Positions 23,908 to 31,216 of a DNA stretch of 36,632 bases are shown piece by piece. Origin of the DNA: UBA2396 sp038042175 (GTDB taxonomy: Bacteria > Planctomycetota > Phycisphaerae > Phycisphaerales > UBA1924); assembly GCA_964358855.1 (NCBI GenBank), contig CAYHQQ010000042.1:1-36632 (forward strand), given 5' to 3'. The notes under the pieces were generated by a model, which was not told the DNA's origin, ran no database searches, and saw only the letters and a list, made by a program, of their open reading frames with translations. Made by a program: the position numbers and the translations under genes. The number at the start of each line of letters is the position of its first letter. Position 1 is the first letter of the stretch.

Positions 23908-24546
23908 TCACTCCGCTTTGACGGCACGCTGGGCGCGTCTTGGAGCCTCGCTGCGTTCCCAGTCGATGCGCGGCACTTCGCCCCAGAGCATCTCCAGGTC
24001 GTAGTACGCGCGTGTGTTGGGCTCAAAGAGATGGACCACCACGTCGACAAAGTCCGCCAGCACCCACGTGGCGCGATCGTCGATGCTCCGGCGAACCACC
24101 TCGTGCCCGACGCTGCGGGCGAGTTCGGCGACGTCGCCGAGGGTCGACTTCATCTGCCGGTCCGAGGTGCCCGATCCGATGATGATGAAGTCGGTGACGC
24201 TGCTGACCGCCGAGACGTCGAGCAGGACGATGTCGGTGCACTTGTCGTCGAAGAGCACCCGGGCCGCCTCGATGGCGAAATCGCGCGTCGGCATGCGGCC
24301 GGCACGGGCGGTCGTGGTGGTTCGGGGCTTGAGCTCGGTCGTCGCCGTGGTCATCAGACTGGACAGCTCGGTGGGCACCTGGGCCGCCGGGACAACGGGC
24401 GATCGAGGTTCGACGACCTTCTTGACACGGCGGGTCGTCTTTTTGGCGACCTTCTTCTTTGCTTTCTTGCTTGCTTTGGTGTGCGGGCGGCTGGTCGACT
24501 TGCCGGGGGCTTTGGTCTTGGACGAGGTTCGTGCGGCTTTGCTCAT
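23908..24546 (-). CDS. rsfS: Ribosomal silencing factor RsfS
   Basis: Binds ribosomal protein uL14 and blocks 30S-50S joining during slow growth. The C-terminal 110 residues are a full RsfS domain: D-K-C-T-D-I-V-L-L-D-V-S, S-V-T-D-F-I-I-I-G-S-G-T-S-D-R-Q, D-D-R-A-T-W-V-L-A-D-F-V-D-V-V-V-H-L-F and Y-Y-D-L-E-M-L-W. It has an unusual N-terminal extension of about 90 residues. The first half of this is Lys/Arg/Ala-rich (K-K-A-K-K-K-V-A-K-K) and resembles histone H1-like tails, and the second half is Thr-rich. The start is ATG at 24546; the frame is open further upstream but overlaps the preceding gene. It lies 11 bp after the MBL-fold gene. Confidence 0.93.
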   Translation of the reverse strand: MSKAARTSSKTKAPGKSTSRPHTKASKKAKKKVAKKTTRRVKKVVEPRSPVVPAAQVPTELSSLMTTATTELKPRTTTTARAGRMPTRDFAIEAARVLFDDKCTDIVLLDVSAVSSVTDFIIIGSGTSDRQMKSTLGDVAELARSVGHEVVRRSIDDRATWVLADFVDVVVHLFEPNTRAYYDLEMLWGEVPRIDWERSEAPRRAQRAVKAE

Positions 24547-24557
24547 TGGCCTCGATC

Positions 24558-25442
24558 TTAGACCCCGACATGGGCCCCCGTGCCCGTTTGAGCCCGGAGA
24601 TCCAAGGTTTCCTCGACCACCGGAACACCGGCGATGGGCCCGTCGTGGGCCGCCACCGAAAGCCGGTATGGCGATCCCGCGTGGTAGGAGGCGGCCAGCA
24701 GGGGCTCGTTGCACTGCCTGGAGAGGTGAAGCAGGACCACCTCACGTCTGGGCAAGACCCTTCGCGTGAGCTCCAGGCATTGCTCGTTGCTGAGGTGCCC
24801 GTTGCCCCCCATGATCCGGTTCTTGAGAAACTGCGGACGATCGGATTCAAGCTGCAAGCGAGGGCAGTAGTTGCTCTCTACCGCCAGCACGTCGACGCCC
24901 CGCAGGTGGGCGGCCAGGGCGTCTGAGGGCCTGCCGACATCGGTGGCGTACCCCAGGCTCGCGGAACACTCGGGAAACTCAACGCGAAAGACGGCGACGC
25001 CCAGCGAGTCGTGGCCGGCCAGCATCGGGCGGAAGACAACTCCGGGCACCGGCTCGAACGCCTCGTCGAAGGGCTCGACGCCGGTTCGAAAGATGAAGCC
25101 GTCGCGCTCGCCGCGCCCCAGATGTCGCCGGTGCATGTGCACCCGCACCTCGGGGGGAACTTTGCCGACCCAGCCGGGATAGGCGTGATCGACGTCCAGG
25201 TGTGTCAGCACCATCGCGGCGATGGGCGTGTCGGCGAGACCCGCCTGCGCGAGGTAGGTGCGGGTTCGCCTGGGCGAGAGGCCAAGATCGATCAGGATCA
25301 GCGACGCGGCGCCATTTTGCCGCTGGACGCGGAGGGCCGAGCAGTTGCCGCCCGAGCTGCTCGCCAGCACGTGGAGCGAGGCTCGCGCAATCGGCGAAAG
25401 CGTCACCTTCGGTGCTTCGGGCGAGTCGAAGAGCGTTCTCAA
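24558..25442 (-). CDS. MBL-fold metallo-hydrolase (YycJ/WalJ-like)
   Basis: Protein of 294 residues with the metallo-beta-lactamase fold. The N-terminus L-A-S-S-S-G-G-N-C and the strand L-I-L-I-D-L-G-L-S are typical of the YycJ/WalJ-like group, many of which are thought to act on nucleic acids. The metal motif is H81-L-D83-V-D85-H86, so the second His of the usual HxHxDH is Asp; such a variant also occurs in other MBL groups. V-E-S-N-Y-C (about 193-198) and L-L-H-L-S-R-Q-C-N (about 238-246) follow, the latter with a likely metal-site His. The substrate is unknown. The start is TTG at 25442 within a 4-nt TTGA overlap with lpxA. Confidence 0.82.
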   Translation of the reverse strand: MRTLFDSPEAPKVTLSPIARASLHVLASSSGGNCSALRVQRQNGAASLILIDLGLSPRRTRTYLAQAGLADTPIAAMVLTHLDVDHAYPGWVGKVPPEVRVHMHRRHLGRGERDGFIFRTGVEPFDEAFEPVPGVVFRPMLAGHDSLGVAVFRVEFPECSASLGYATDVGRPSDALAAHLRGVDVLAVESNYCPRLQLESDRPQFLKNRIMGGNGHLSNEQCLELTRRVLPRREVVLLHLSRQCNEPLLAASYHAGSPYRLSVAAHDGPIAGVPVVEETLDLRAQTGTGAHVGV

Positions 25443-26314
25443 TCCTCACCGCCCGAGTCTTCGAGCGGCCCGCCCGAGCGCATGGCGCGCACGAGCGAGA
25501 CCAGGTCGCGCGTGGGCCTTCCCAGCCCGGGGCTGATGGGTCGTTTGGCGTCGAGCACGAACTGGTGCATCTCCATCACCGGCGGGCAGTCCTTGCCCAG
25601 CTCCAGGAGTTTGGCGAGCATCTCATCACGCGGCAGCGAGCGCCGGAAGGCCTGGTTGAAGGCCCAGCGCACCTGCGTGATGTGCTCGCGTGGCAGGCCG
25701 TTGCGGCGCATGCCGACGAGGTTGACGGCGTGGAGGCGATTGCGCCCGGCCGAGACGCAGAAGGGCGGGACGTCGGTGGAGAGGGCGACGCCGCCCGACA
25801 CGAACGCGAGGCGTCCGACGCGGTTGAACTGGTGGATGGCGCAGTTGCCCGAGATGTTTGCCCGCTCGCCGATGTGCGAGTGCCCTGCGAGCAGGGCGCC
25901 GTTGGCGAGGATGACGTCATTGGAGACGAACGCGTCGTGTCCCGCGTGGGAGTTGACCATCATCATGACGCGGTCGCCGATGGTGGTGGGGATGTCGGGT
26001 TTGGTGGCGGCGTGGACGGTGACGCCCTCGCGGATGAGGCATCCCGCGCCGATCTTGACGCCGGCGGTGGGGGAGCCGATGGAGAACTTGAAGTCCTGGG
26101 CGGGGAGCCCCAGGCAGGCGTTGGGATAGACGGTCGTGTTCTCGCCGATCGACAGCGGTCCCTGGAGGATCACGTTGGCGATGAGGCGGACGCCGGGCGC
26201 GAGGTGCACGGGAGCCGAGGCCGACGCCTGAACGATGCAACCGGGGCCGATCTCAACGTTCTGGGCGAGCTGGGCGTGGGGGCTGACGATGGCGGACGGA
26301 TGGATCACCGGCAT
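25439..26314 (-). CDS. lpxA: Acyl-ACP:UDP-N-acetylglucosamine O-acyltransferase
   Basis: First enzyme of lipid A synthesis; it transfers a 3-hydroxyacyl chain from ACP to UDP-GlcNAc in the cytoplasm. The 291-residue protein has the left-handed beta-helix of hexapeptide repeats (I-G-x-G-x-x-V and related) in the first two thirds, then a C-terminal helical domain. M-V-N-S-H123-A-G-H126-D-A-F-V matches the active-site loop around the catalytic His125 of the E. coli enzyme. Its presence implies a Gram-negative outer membrane with LPS. ATG at 26314 has no Shine-Dalgarno sequence but TACCAT 5 nt upstream. It is the first gene of an operon with the MBL-fold gene, rsfS and aroB. Confidence 0.93.
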   Translation of the reverse strand: MPVIHPSAIVSPHAQLAQNVEIGPGCIVQASASAPVHLAPGVRLIANVILQGPLSIGENTTVYPNACLGLPAQDFKFSIGSPTAGVKIGAGCLIREGVTVHAATKPDIPTTIGDRVMMMVNSHAGHDAFVSNDVILANGALLAGHSHIGERANISGNCAIHQFNRVGRLAFVSGGVALSTDVPPFCVSAGRNRLHAVNLVGMRRNGLPREHITQVRWAFNQAFRRSLPRDEMLAKLLELGKDCPPVMEMHQFVLDAKRPISPGLGRPTRDLVSLVRAMRSGGPLEDSGGED

Positions 26315-26319
26315 AGCCG

Positions 26320-26325
26320 ATGGTA
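26320..26325 (-). promoter_or_regulatory. Putative -10 box of a leaderless transcript (lpxA operon)
   Basis: On the minus strand TACCAT ends 5 nt before the ATG at 26314. No Shine-Dalgarno sequence is present. Confidence 0.45.
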
Positions 26326-26390
26326 GCCGGTTGCGCGGGCTTTTGGCCCGTCGGCGGGCGCGGAATTCCGCCGGGATTCGTTCGTTCAGG

Positions 26391-26396
26391 TATCAT
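26391..26396 (+). promoter_or_regulatory. Putative -10 box of a leaderless transcript (DUF1569 gene)
   Basis: TATCAT ends 5 nt before the ATG at 26402. No Shine-Dalgarno sequence is present. Confidence 0.5.
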
Positions 26397-26401
26397 GCGC
26401 C

Positions 26402-26899
26402 ATGCCCACGATCGATACCACCAAGGTCACCGACCGGCGTTCGCTTCGTTTCGCCACCCTCGCGGATCTGCGCAAGGAACTGGACGCGCTGGAGGCCGCC
26501 CATCGCGCGGGCACGCTCCGCACCACCGGCAACTGGACGCCCGCGCAGAATCTGGCCCACCTGGCGGCCTTCATCAACTACGCGTACGACGGCTACCCGC
26601 CAACGTTCCCCAAGCCGCCCTGGTTCATCAAGCTCATCTTGAAGTTCATGAAGAAGAAGTACATCCACACCGGCATGCCGGTGGGTGTCAAGATACCCAA
26701 GGTGCCGGGTGGAACCGTCGGGGCCGATGAGATGCCCTTTGAGAGCGCCCTCTCTCGTTTCCGCAAGGCGATCAGTCGCCTGGAGCAGAGCCCGCCAGCG
26801 ACTCCAAACGTCATCTTTGGCCCCTTGAGCCACGACGAATGGAAGTCGATGCACTCGCGGCACGCCGAGCTCCATCTGGGCTTCCTGCACCACAAGTGA
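26402..26899 (+). CDS. DUF1569 domain protein (DinB-like fold)
   Basis: Cytoplasmic protein of 165 residues. The pattern L-R-x-E-L-D-A-L, then W-T-P-A-Q-N-L-A-H-L-A-x-F (about 46-58), and near the end H-x-x-W-K-S-M-H-x-R-H-A-E-L-H-L-G-F-L matches DUF1569, a four-helix family related to DinB/YfiT. The three His at conserved places (in N-L-A-H and H-A-E-L-H) could form the metal site of that fold. The function is unknown. The Phe/Pro/Lys segment P-P-W-F-I-K-L-I-L-K-F-M-K-K-K in the middle is amphipathic. It is divergent from lpxA across an 87-bp gap that must hold both promoters. Confidence 0.8.
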   Translation: MPTIDTTKVTDRRSLRFATLADLRKELDALEAAHRAGTLRTTGNWTPAQNLAHLAAFINYAYDGYPPTFPKPPWFIKLILKFMKKKYIHTGMPVGVKIPKVPGGTVGADEMPFESALSRFRKAISRLEQSPPATPNVIFGPLSHDEWKSMHSRHAELHLGFLHHK

Positions 26900-26927
26900 C
26901 CGAGGCCAGGGAGTTTGTCGCGCGGGT

Positions 26928-26956
26928 TTGTCCCCCGCCGGGGGTGTTGCGACAAT
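26928..26956 (+). promoter_or_regulatory. Possible sigma-70-type promoter of the YHYH gene
   Basis: TTGTCC (26928-26933), a 17-nt spacer and GACAAT (26951-26956). It is followed after about 24 nt by the GGAG Shine-Dalgarno site of the gene starting at 26993. Confidence 0.35.
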
Positions 26957-26992
26957 GACCCGGGTGGCCACTCGCCTCCAGGAGCCCCTTTC

Positions 26993-28057
26993 ATGCTGCG
27001 TTGCGCACTGTTTGTCCCTGCGGCCTTCACATTTGTTTCGGTCGCCGGCGGGCACCCGCCCGACGCGAGTGGCTCCCACGATGACTCGCGGCCGACCGAT
27101 CAGCCCGCCGCCCCCTCGGACACCAAAGTCTCCAAGGCCTCACCGAAGAACTCGGTGAAGATCGAGGTCAAGGACGGCGTTCGCACGATCACTTGCAACG
27201 GAATCCCCGATCACGAGCCGGGCAAGTTCCCCAATCGCGGCAACCCCAACTCGATCTCTGAGCAGAAGTACACGTTCCACGTGCCCGAGAAGCCCAGGGC
27301 GGGCGTCAGGGGCACCCCTGTGCGTCGCGACGCGCTGGTCGGAGTTGCGCTCAACGGCGTGGTCTTTGATCCCGGCACCGCCGAGGCTTGGAAGGACGAC
27401 CCACGCTCGGGTTGGAACATCGAGGCCATTTTGCCCGCGGGGGTGAAGGGAAGGGACCTCGGGCTCGACTCCAGCCACGCGCACGTGCAGCCCAACGGCG
27501 CGTACCACTACCACTCGTCGCCGGTGGCTTTGGTCGCACGACTTGCCAAGGACAAGGGAGTCAAGGCGGGTGATTCCATGATCCAGATCGGATGGGCCGC
27601 CGACGGCTTCCCGATCTACGACGCGCACGCCCAGACCAGTGCGGGCGACGCCAAGAGCGCGATCAAGGAGATGCGCTCGAGCTACAAGCTCAAAGCCGGC
27701 GAGCGTCCCGCGGGAGACAAAGGACCGGGCGGCAAGTTCGACGGCACGTACACGCAGGACTACCAGTACACGCCCGGCTCGGGCGATCTGGACGAGTTCA
27801 ACGGGCGTACGGGCGTGACTCCCGAGTTTCCGCAGGGAACGTACTACTACGTGGTCACCGGCGAGTTCCCATACGTGCCCAGGCAGTTGAAGGGCACCCC
27901 CGATGCGAGCTTTCAGAAGAACGATCGGCCGCCCGGGGGCGGACCTGGTGGAGGCCCGGGACGTCGGCCCGGACCCGGCGGCCCTCCCGGTGGACCAGCT
28001 GGCAGACCTGGTGGTCCCGGCGGCCCACCGCCTCCGCCGGCGAGCGAGCCGCGCTGA
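26993..28057 (+). CDS. Secreted YHYH-domain protein
   Basis: Exported protein of 354 residues. The N-terminus (MLRCALFVPAAFTFVSVAGG) is a probable signal peptide. The YHYH domain (about 45-300) shows N-G-A-Y-H-Y-H-S (about 168-175), preceded by S-H-A-H-V-Q-P, and I-G-W-A-A-D-G-F-P-I-Y-D (about 198-209), the family's signatures. The clustered His suggest a metal site, but the biochemical function is not established to my knowledge. The last 50 residues are a low-complexity Gly/Pro/Arg tail. GGAG at 26981 sets the start. A hairpin lies 24 bp after the stop, so it is probably monocistronic. Confidence 0.85.
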   Translation: MLRCALFVPAAFTFVSVAGGHPPDASGSHDDSRPTDQPAAPSDTKVSKASPKNSVKIEVKDGVRTITCNGIPDHEPGKFPNRGNPNSISEQKYTFHVPEKPRAGVRGTPVRRDALVGVALNGVVFDPGTAEAWKDDPRSGWNIEAILPAGVKGRDLGLDSSHAHVQPNGAYHYHSSPVALVARLAKDKGVKAGDSMIQIGWAADGFPIYDAHAQTSAGDAKSAIKEMRSSYKLKAGERPAGDKGPGGKFDGTYTQDYQYTPGSGDLDEFNGRTGVTPEFPQGTYYYVVTGEFPYVPRQLKGTPDASFQKNDRPPGGGPGGGPGRRPGPGGPPGGPAGRPGGPGGPPPPPASEPR

Positions 28058-28080
28058 GAAATCAGTGCTACCACTCCTTC

Positions 28081-28121
28081 ACGCCCCGTGACGCGCCCCC
28101 CCCTCTCCGCGTCCGGGGCGT
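28081..28121 (+). terminator. Probable terminator hairpin after the YHYH gene
   Basis: A long stem, ACGCCCCGTGACGCG (28081-28095) against CGCGTCCGGGGCGT (28108-28121), with one bulged base and a 12-nt C-rich loop. The downstream U content is modest (TTCTGCATT), so termination may be partial. Confidence 0.5.
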
Positions 28122-28158
28122 TCTGCATTCCATCTCGGCTCGCTCCAATCCTGCGCGC

Positions 28159-28227
28159 GTCGACCGCGAGAAGGACTGGTACGAGATCAACGCCGACGAT
28201 CGCGCTAACGACATTAAGAAGCTGTGA
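28159..28227 (+). pseudogene. Possible 3' remnant of a gene
   Basis: Twenty-two codons ending in TGA read VDREKDWYEINADDRANDIK and then KL, with codon choice like the real genes here (GAG, AAG, GAC, TAC, ATC, AAC). Upstream the frame runs into the terminator region and the YHYH tail in another frame, so no full gene is present. It looks like a C-terminal scrap, but a chance open frame is not excluded. Confidence 0.25.
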
Positions 28228-28243
28228 GCTTGGGGCCACGCGA

Positions 28244-29494
28244 TCAGGCGCTCAGCTGGCCCTGTGCGATGCGGCTCATCAGGACCGCCGCAAGCTGCGC
28301 CCGTTCCATGAGGCTCGTCAGCTCGATCCACTCCTCACCGGTGTGTGCCCCGCCGCCCTTGACGCCCAGCGTGTCGATCACGGGGATCGATCGTCCGCCA
28401 GCGGCCTGGATGTTGTTGCCGTCGCATACGCCGCCGGTTTTGCCAAACGGCAAGGTCTGGCCCAGATCCTGGGCCGTCTGCCTTGCGAGGTTCGCCAGCG
28501 CCTGCACTTCCGGCGTCAGGGGCTTTGCGGGCCTGCTGAAGGTCCGCAGCACCTCCACGCTCGGGCGTGCCGGGATCGTTGAGAGTCCCGCCGAATCGCC
28601 CATCGCGTCGAGTTCGCGGGCGAGTTCGGCCTCGACCTCGGGCGACCCGAATCGCACGTTGCCCCACGCGGCGGCCTCGTCGGGCACGATGTTGGTGGCC
28701 CGTCCGCCCTTGATCACGCCGATGGTCACGATCTTGCCGCGATCGGGGTCGGCCAGGCGAGCGCACGCGAGGGAACGCTCGGCGACCGCGTAGATTGCGT
28801 TCACGCCCGCCTTGAAGTCGCGCCCGACGTGGGCCGCCTTGCCGCGGGCGTGAATCACAAACTGCCCGCTGCCGGGGCGCTCGACGACCAGACCGCCGTC
28901 GGGCAGGGCGGGCTCGAAGACGAGCCCAACGTCGTGCTTGGCCGCTTGCTCGCGGATCGCGCGGTCGGAGTGGAAGCTTCCCGTCTCCTCGTCGCTGTTG
29001 AGCACGAAGGTCCAGGGGAATCGCACGCCTGCGGCCGTCAGGGCCTCCAGGGCCGCGATGGCGACGAGAATCCCGCCCTTCATGTCCATGCACCCGGGGC
29101 CGACACCGCGCGCTCCATCGCTCGACATGTCGAGGCGTTGAAACGCCCCGCGCGGATTGTGGACCGTGTCGAGATGGCCGCAGAGCAGCACCCTGGGCGC
29201 TTTCGCGGTCGATTCAGACGCGCAGACCGCTGTTGCGGGGATCGTGGTGGGACCATTCTCACCGCCCACATCGCCGCCCGAAAGCCAGTCGGGCTTTGCG
29301 TCCCCGGGCACCATGCTGACCGACGCGCCCAGGGCGCGAAGTCGGTCGCAGAGCACGGCGCGACACGCGTCAAGCCCCGCTTTATTCCCGCCGCCCGTCG
29401 GAATCGCGACAAGCTTCGCGAGCTGGTCAACGAGTTCGCCCTGGCGTGGAGCGATGGACCGGACAATCGTTTCTTCAAATTGCGTCAGTGCCAC
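28244..29494 (-). CDS. M20-family zinc peptidase (glutamate carboxypeptidase-like)
   Basis: Predicted cytoplasmic di-zinc aminoacyl/carboxypeptidase of about 416 residues. The metal ligands are visible: L-C-G-H107-L-D-T-V, G-C-M-D137-M-K-G-G, and N-S-D-E-E-T-G-S near 166-173, where the catalytic base and a ligand Glu lie. H-A-R-G-K-A-A-H-V-G-R marks the lid domain, and G-G-A-H-T-G-E-E-W near the C-terminus holds the last His. The order resembles carboxypeptidase G2, but the substrate cannot be told. I chose GTG at 29494, with TATGCT 5 nt upstream. A GTG at 29590 is also in frame, but the added 32 codons run through a dispersed repeat. Confidence 0.9.
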   Translation of the reverse strand: MALTQFEETIVRSIAPRQGELVDQLAKLVAIPTGGGNKAGLDACRAVLCDRLRALGASVSMVPGDAKPDWLSGGDVGGENGPTTIPATAVCASESTAKAPRVLLCGHLDTVHNPRGAFQRLDMSSDGARGVGPGCMDMKGGILVAIAALEALTAAGVRFPWTFVLNSDEETGSFHSDRAIREQAAKHDVGLVFEPALPDGGLVVERPGSGQFVIHARGKAAHVGRDFKAGVNAIYAVAERSLACARLADPDRGKIVTIGVIKGGRATNIVPDEAAAWGNVRFGSPEVEAELARELDAMGDSAGLSTIPARPSVEVLRTFSRPAKPLTPEVQALANLARQTAQDLGQTLPFGKTGGVCDGNNIQAAGGRSIPVIDTLGVKGGGAHTGEEWIELTSLMERAQLAAVLMSRIAQGQLSA

Positions 29495-29499
29495 GGATG

Positions 29500-29505
29500 A
29501 GCATA
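29500..29505 (-). promoter_or_regulatory. Putative -10 box of a leaderless transcript (M20 peptidase gene)
   Basis: On the minus strand TATGCT ends 5 nt before the GTG at 29494. No Shine-Dalgarno sequence is present. Confidence 0.45.
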
Positions 29506-29559
29506 CGAGGCCCGGGGGTGTGCGGGCGGGTCTGACCGTCGTCGGTCGCCCATGCCAAG

Positions 29560-29585
29560 ACCCGCTCGCTGACGCTCGGGGCTCG
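29560..29585. repeat. Dispersed-type intergenic repeat
   Basis: The 26-bp block begins ACCCGCTCGCTGACGCTCGG and ends GGCTCG. From memory, this phrase occurs between genes in many planctomycete genomes; this could not be checked. It starts right after the stop codon of the M48 gene. Confidence 0.5.
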
Positions 29586-29586
29586 T

Positions 29587-31101
29587 TCACCCAGGGGTGG
29601 CCCCTTGCGACTCAAACCCGGCAAGGTCGGGCCTCCAGACGGCCATGGCGATCAACGCCGCCAGAATCACCAGAGTGATCCACTTGATGATTCGGACGTC
29701 TCGATCGATCGGGATCGCTTCGCCGGGGACACCGATGAGGCGTGCGAGGCGCAGCTGACGGGTCCGGATCGACCCGTGCCGCCACATGAACCGGCCCAGC
29801 GGGATTCCGTTGTAGGCCGCCACTCGCGACAGGGCTCCCCTCATGCACTCGGCGCCCTGGGGCGTGATGCGTTCGATGTCTCCCGACGCCCTGGACAGAT
29901 CGCGGGCGGCAAACGCGTCGGCCTGCCACTCGAACCTGCGGCTGACCCAACCGAAGACGACAAACGCGGCGACGAGGGATCCAAGCGAGACGGCGATTTC
30001 CAGGAGGCCGTGCAGGTTCTCGACCTGCTCGATGGTCCAACCGTTCTCGGCGCCGAATTTCTGTTCGGCCCACGCGAGACCAAGGAACCAGGAGAGGGCC
30101 GTGCCCGCCGCAGTCGCCAGGCCGACCACCGAGGCCAGCACCGAGGCGAGCGTGGCGAGCGCGAGCCACGCGAGGTGGCGCAGGCGCACGTGCCCGACCT
30201 CATGGGCGGCCACGGCCTCGAGATACTCGCCTGGCATGTGGGCCATCATGGCGTCGGTTACGAGAATGTAACGGGCCCGGGCCACGATCCCGAGCACGGC
30301 CGCGTTGTGGATGGTCCCCCCCGTCCGCCAGAGGAGATGTTCGCGCACGCGAACGCCGTTGCGCAGGCAGACCGCTTCGAGCCGCTGTCGCACTTCTCCC
30401 GCCGGCATGGCGGTGGTGTCCCAGACGTGGCGCAGGATCAAGGGCACGACCATCAGGAACCCGGCGATGCCGGCGATCTGGATTGCCAGGCGCCCCCCTT
30501 CGCCCATCGATGCGAGGAGGGGCCACCACGCCCACGAGTGTTCCAGCGCCTCAACCCAGGTCGTGATGCACACGATCGGGAGCAGCACCGGGATCATCGT
30601 GTGACGCGCCCAGAAGAACACATAGCCCAGGCGCGACGGCGTCGGCTGGACCTCGAGTCCCTCGTCGAGCGACCGGACCAGAGATGCTTCGCGAAGGCGC
30701 ACTTCGATGGGGTAGAACCACCACCACCCGGCCAGAACCGTGATCAGCACAGGCGAGGTGGCGACCAGCGTGTCGATGAGCACCCGCCTCCCGATGGCTC
30801 CTTGAACCATCCCGACCCAGTCGAGCGCCAGCACGTTGAACCCCAGGATCGCCAGGGCGAAGAACCGCGACGCGAGCATGATCCGCTCGGCCAGATACAC
30901 GCCCCGCACATCGCCCGACCGGTCCAGCCGCCTGCCGAGTGCCGCGATCCAAAGATGACACATCAGGCCCATCGCCAGGGTCGGCACGACCGCGAGCGTC
31001 CAGGCCAGCCACCCCTGTTCGGCCGGCGACGCCGCTCCCCCGCCCATCATCTCGTGGAGGGAGACCAGTATGAACGACGCGATGACGACCTCTTGAACCA
31101 T
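29587..31101 (-). CDS. Membrane M48-family zinc metallopeptidase
   Basis: Inner-membrane protease of 504 residues. Several hydrophobic segments lie in the first 225 residues (for example T-L-A-V-V-P-T-L-A-M-G-L and F-F-A-L-A-I-L-G-F-N-V-L-A-L). The catalytic motif H300-E-V-G-H304 follows Y-L-E-A-V-A-A. Two more membrane helices follow (about 308-340 and 365-390), then F-E-W-Q-A-D-A-F-A-A, where the Glu is the probable third ligand. This is the Ste24/HtpX-like plan. The last residues form another helix (L-V-I-L-A-A-L-I-A-M-A-V). The start ATG at 31101 was chosen because the open frame upstream has no membrane or peptidase character and runs antisense into the divergent gene. Confidence 0.85.
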   Translation of the reverse strand: MVQEVVIASFILVSLHEMMGGGAASPAEQGWLAWTLAVVPTLAMGLMCHLWIAALGRRLDRSGDVRGVYLAERIMLASRFFALAILGFNVLALDWVGMVQGAIGRRVLIDTLVATSPVLITVLAGWWWFYPIEVRLREASLVRSLDEGLEVQPTPSRLGYVFFWARHTMIPVLLPIVCITTWVEALEHSWAWWPLLASMGEGGRLAIQIAGIAGFLMVVPLILRHVWDTTAMPAGEVRQRLEAVCLRNGVRVREHLLWRTGGTIHNAAVLGIVARARYILVTDAMMAHMPGEYLEAVAAHEVGHVRLRHLAWLALATLASVLASVVGLATAAGTALSWFLGLAWAEQKFGAENGWTIEQVENLHGLLEIAVSLGSLVAAFVVFGWVSRRFEWQADAFAARDLSRASGDIERITPQGAECMRGALSRVAAYNGIPLGRFMWRHGSIRTRQLRLARLIGVPGEAIPIDRDVRIIKWITLVILAALIAMAVWRPDLAGFESQGATPG

Positions 31102-31204
31102 CAACGGTGAATCGAGCCCTGTGCCGATCTCCTTCGTCCGATCGTATCTGAACGCCCGCACCGCTGTTCTTGCCCGGAGCGGAACCTTTGGACCCCAAAG
31201 GCGG

Positions 31205-31210
31205 TATTCT
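31205..31210 (+). promoter_or_regulatory. Putative -10 box of a leaderless transcript (gluzincin gene)
   Basis: TATTCT ends 6 nt before the ATG at 31217. No Shine-Dalgarno sequence is present. Confidence 0.5.
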
Positions 31211-31216
31211 GTCCAT

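Noticed and set aside
29495..29590. A GTG start at 29590 for the M20 peptidase, giving a 4-nt overlap with the M48 stop
   Set aside because: The 32 added residues would be translated from the dispersed repeat, and a TATGCT box sits before the GTG at 29494.
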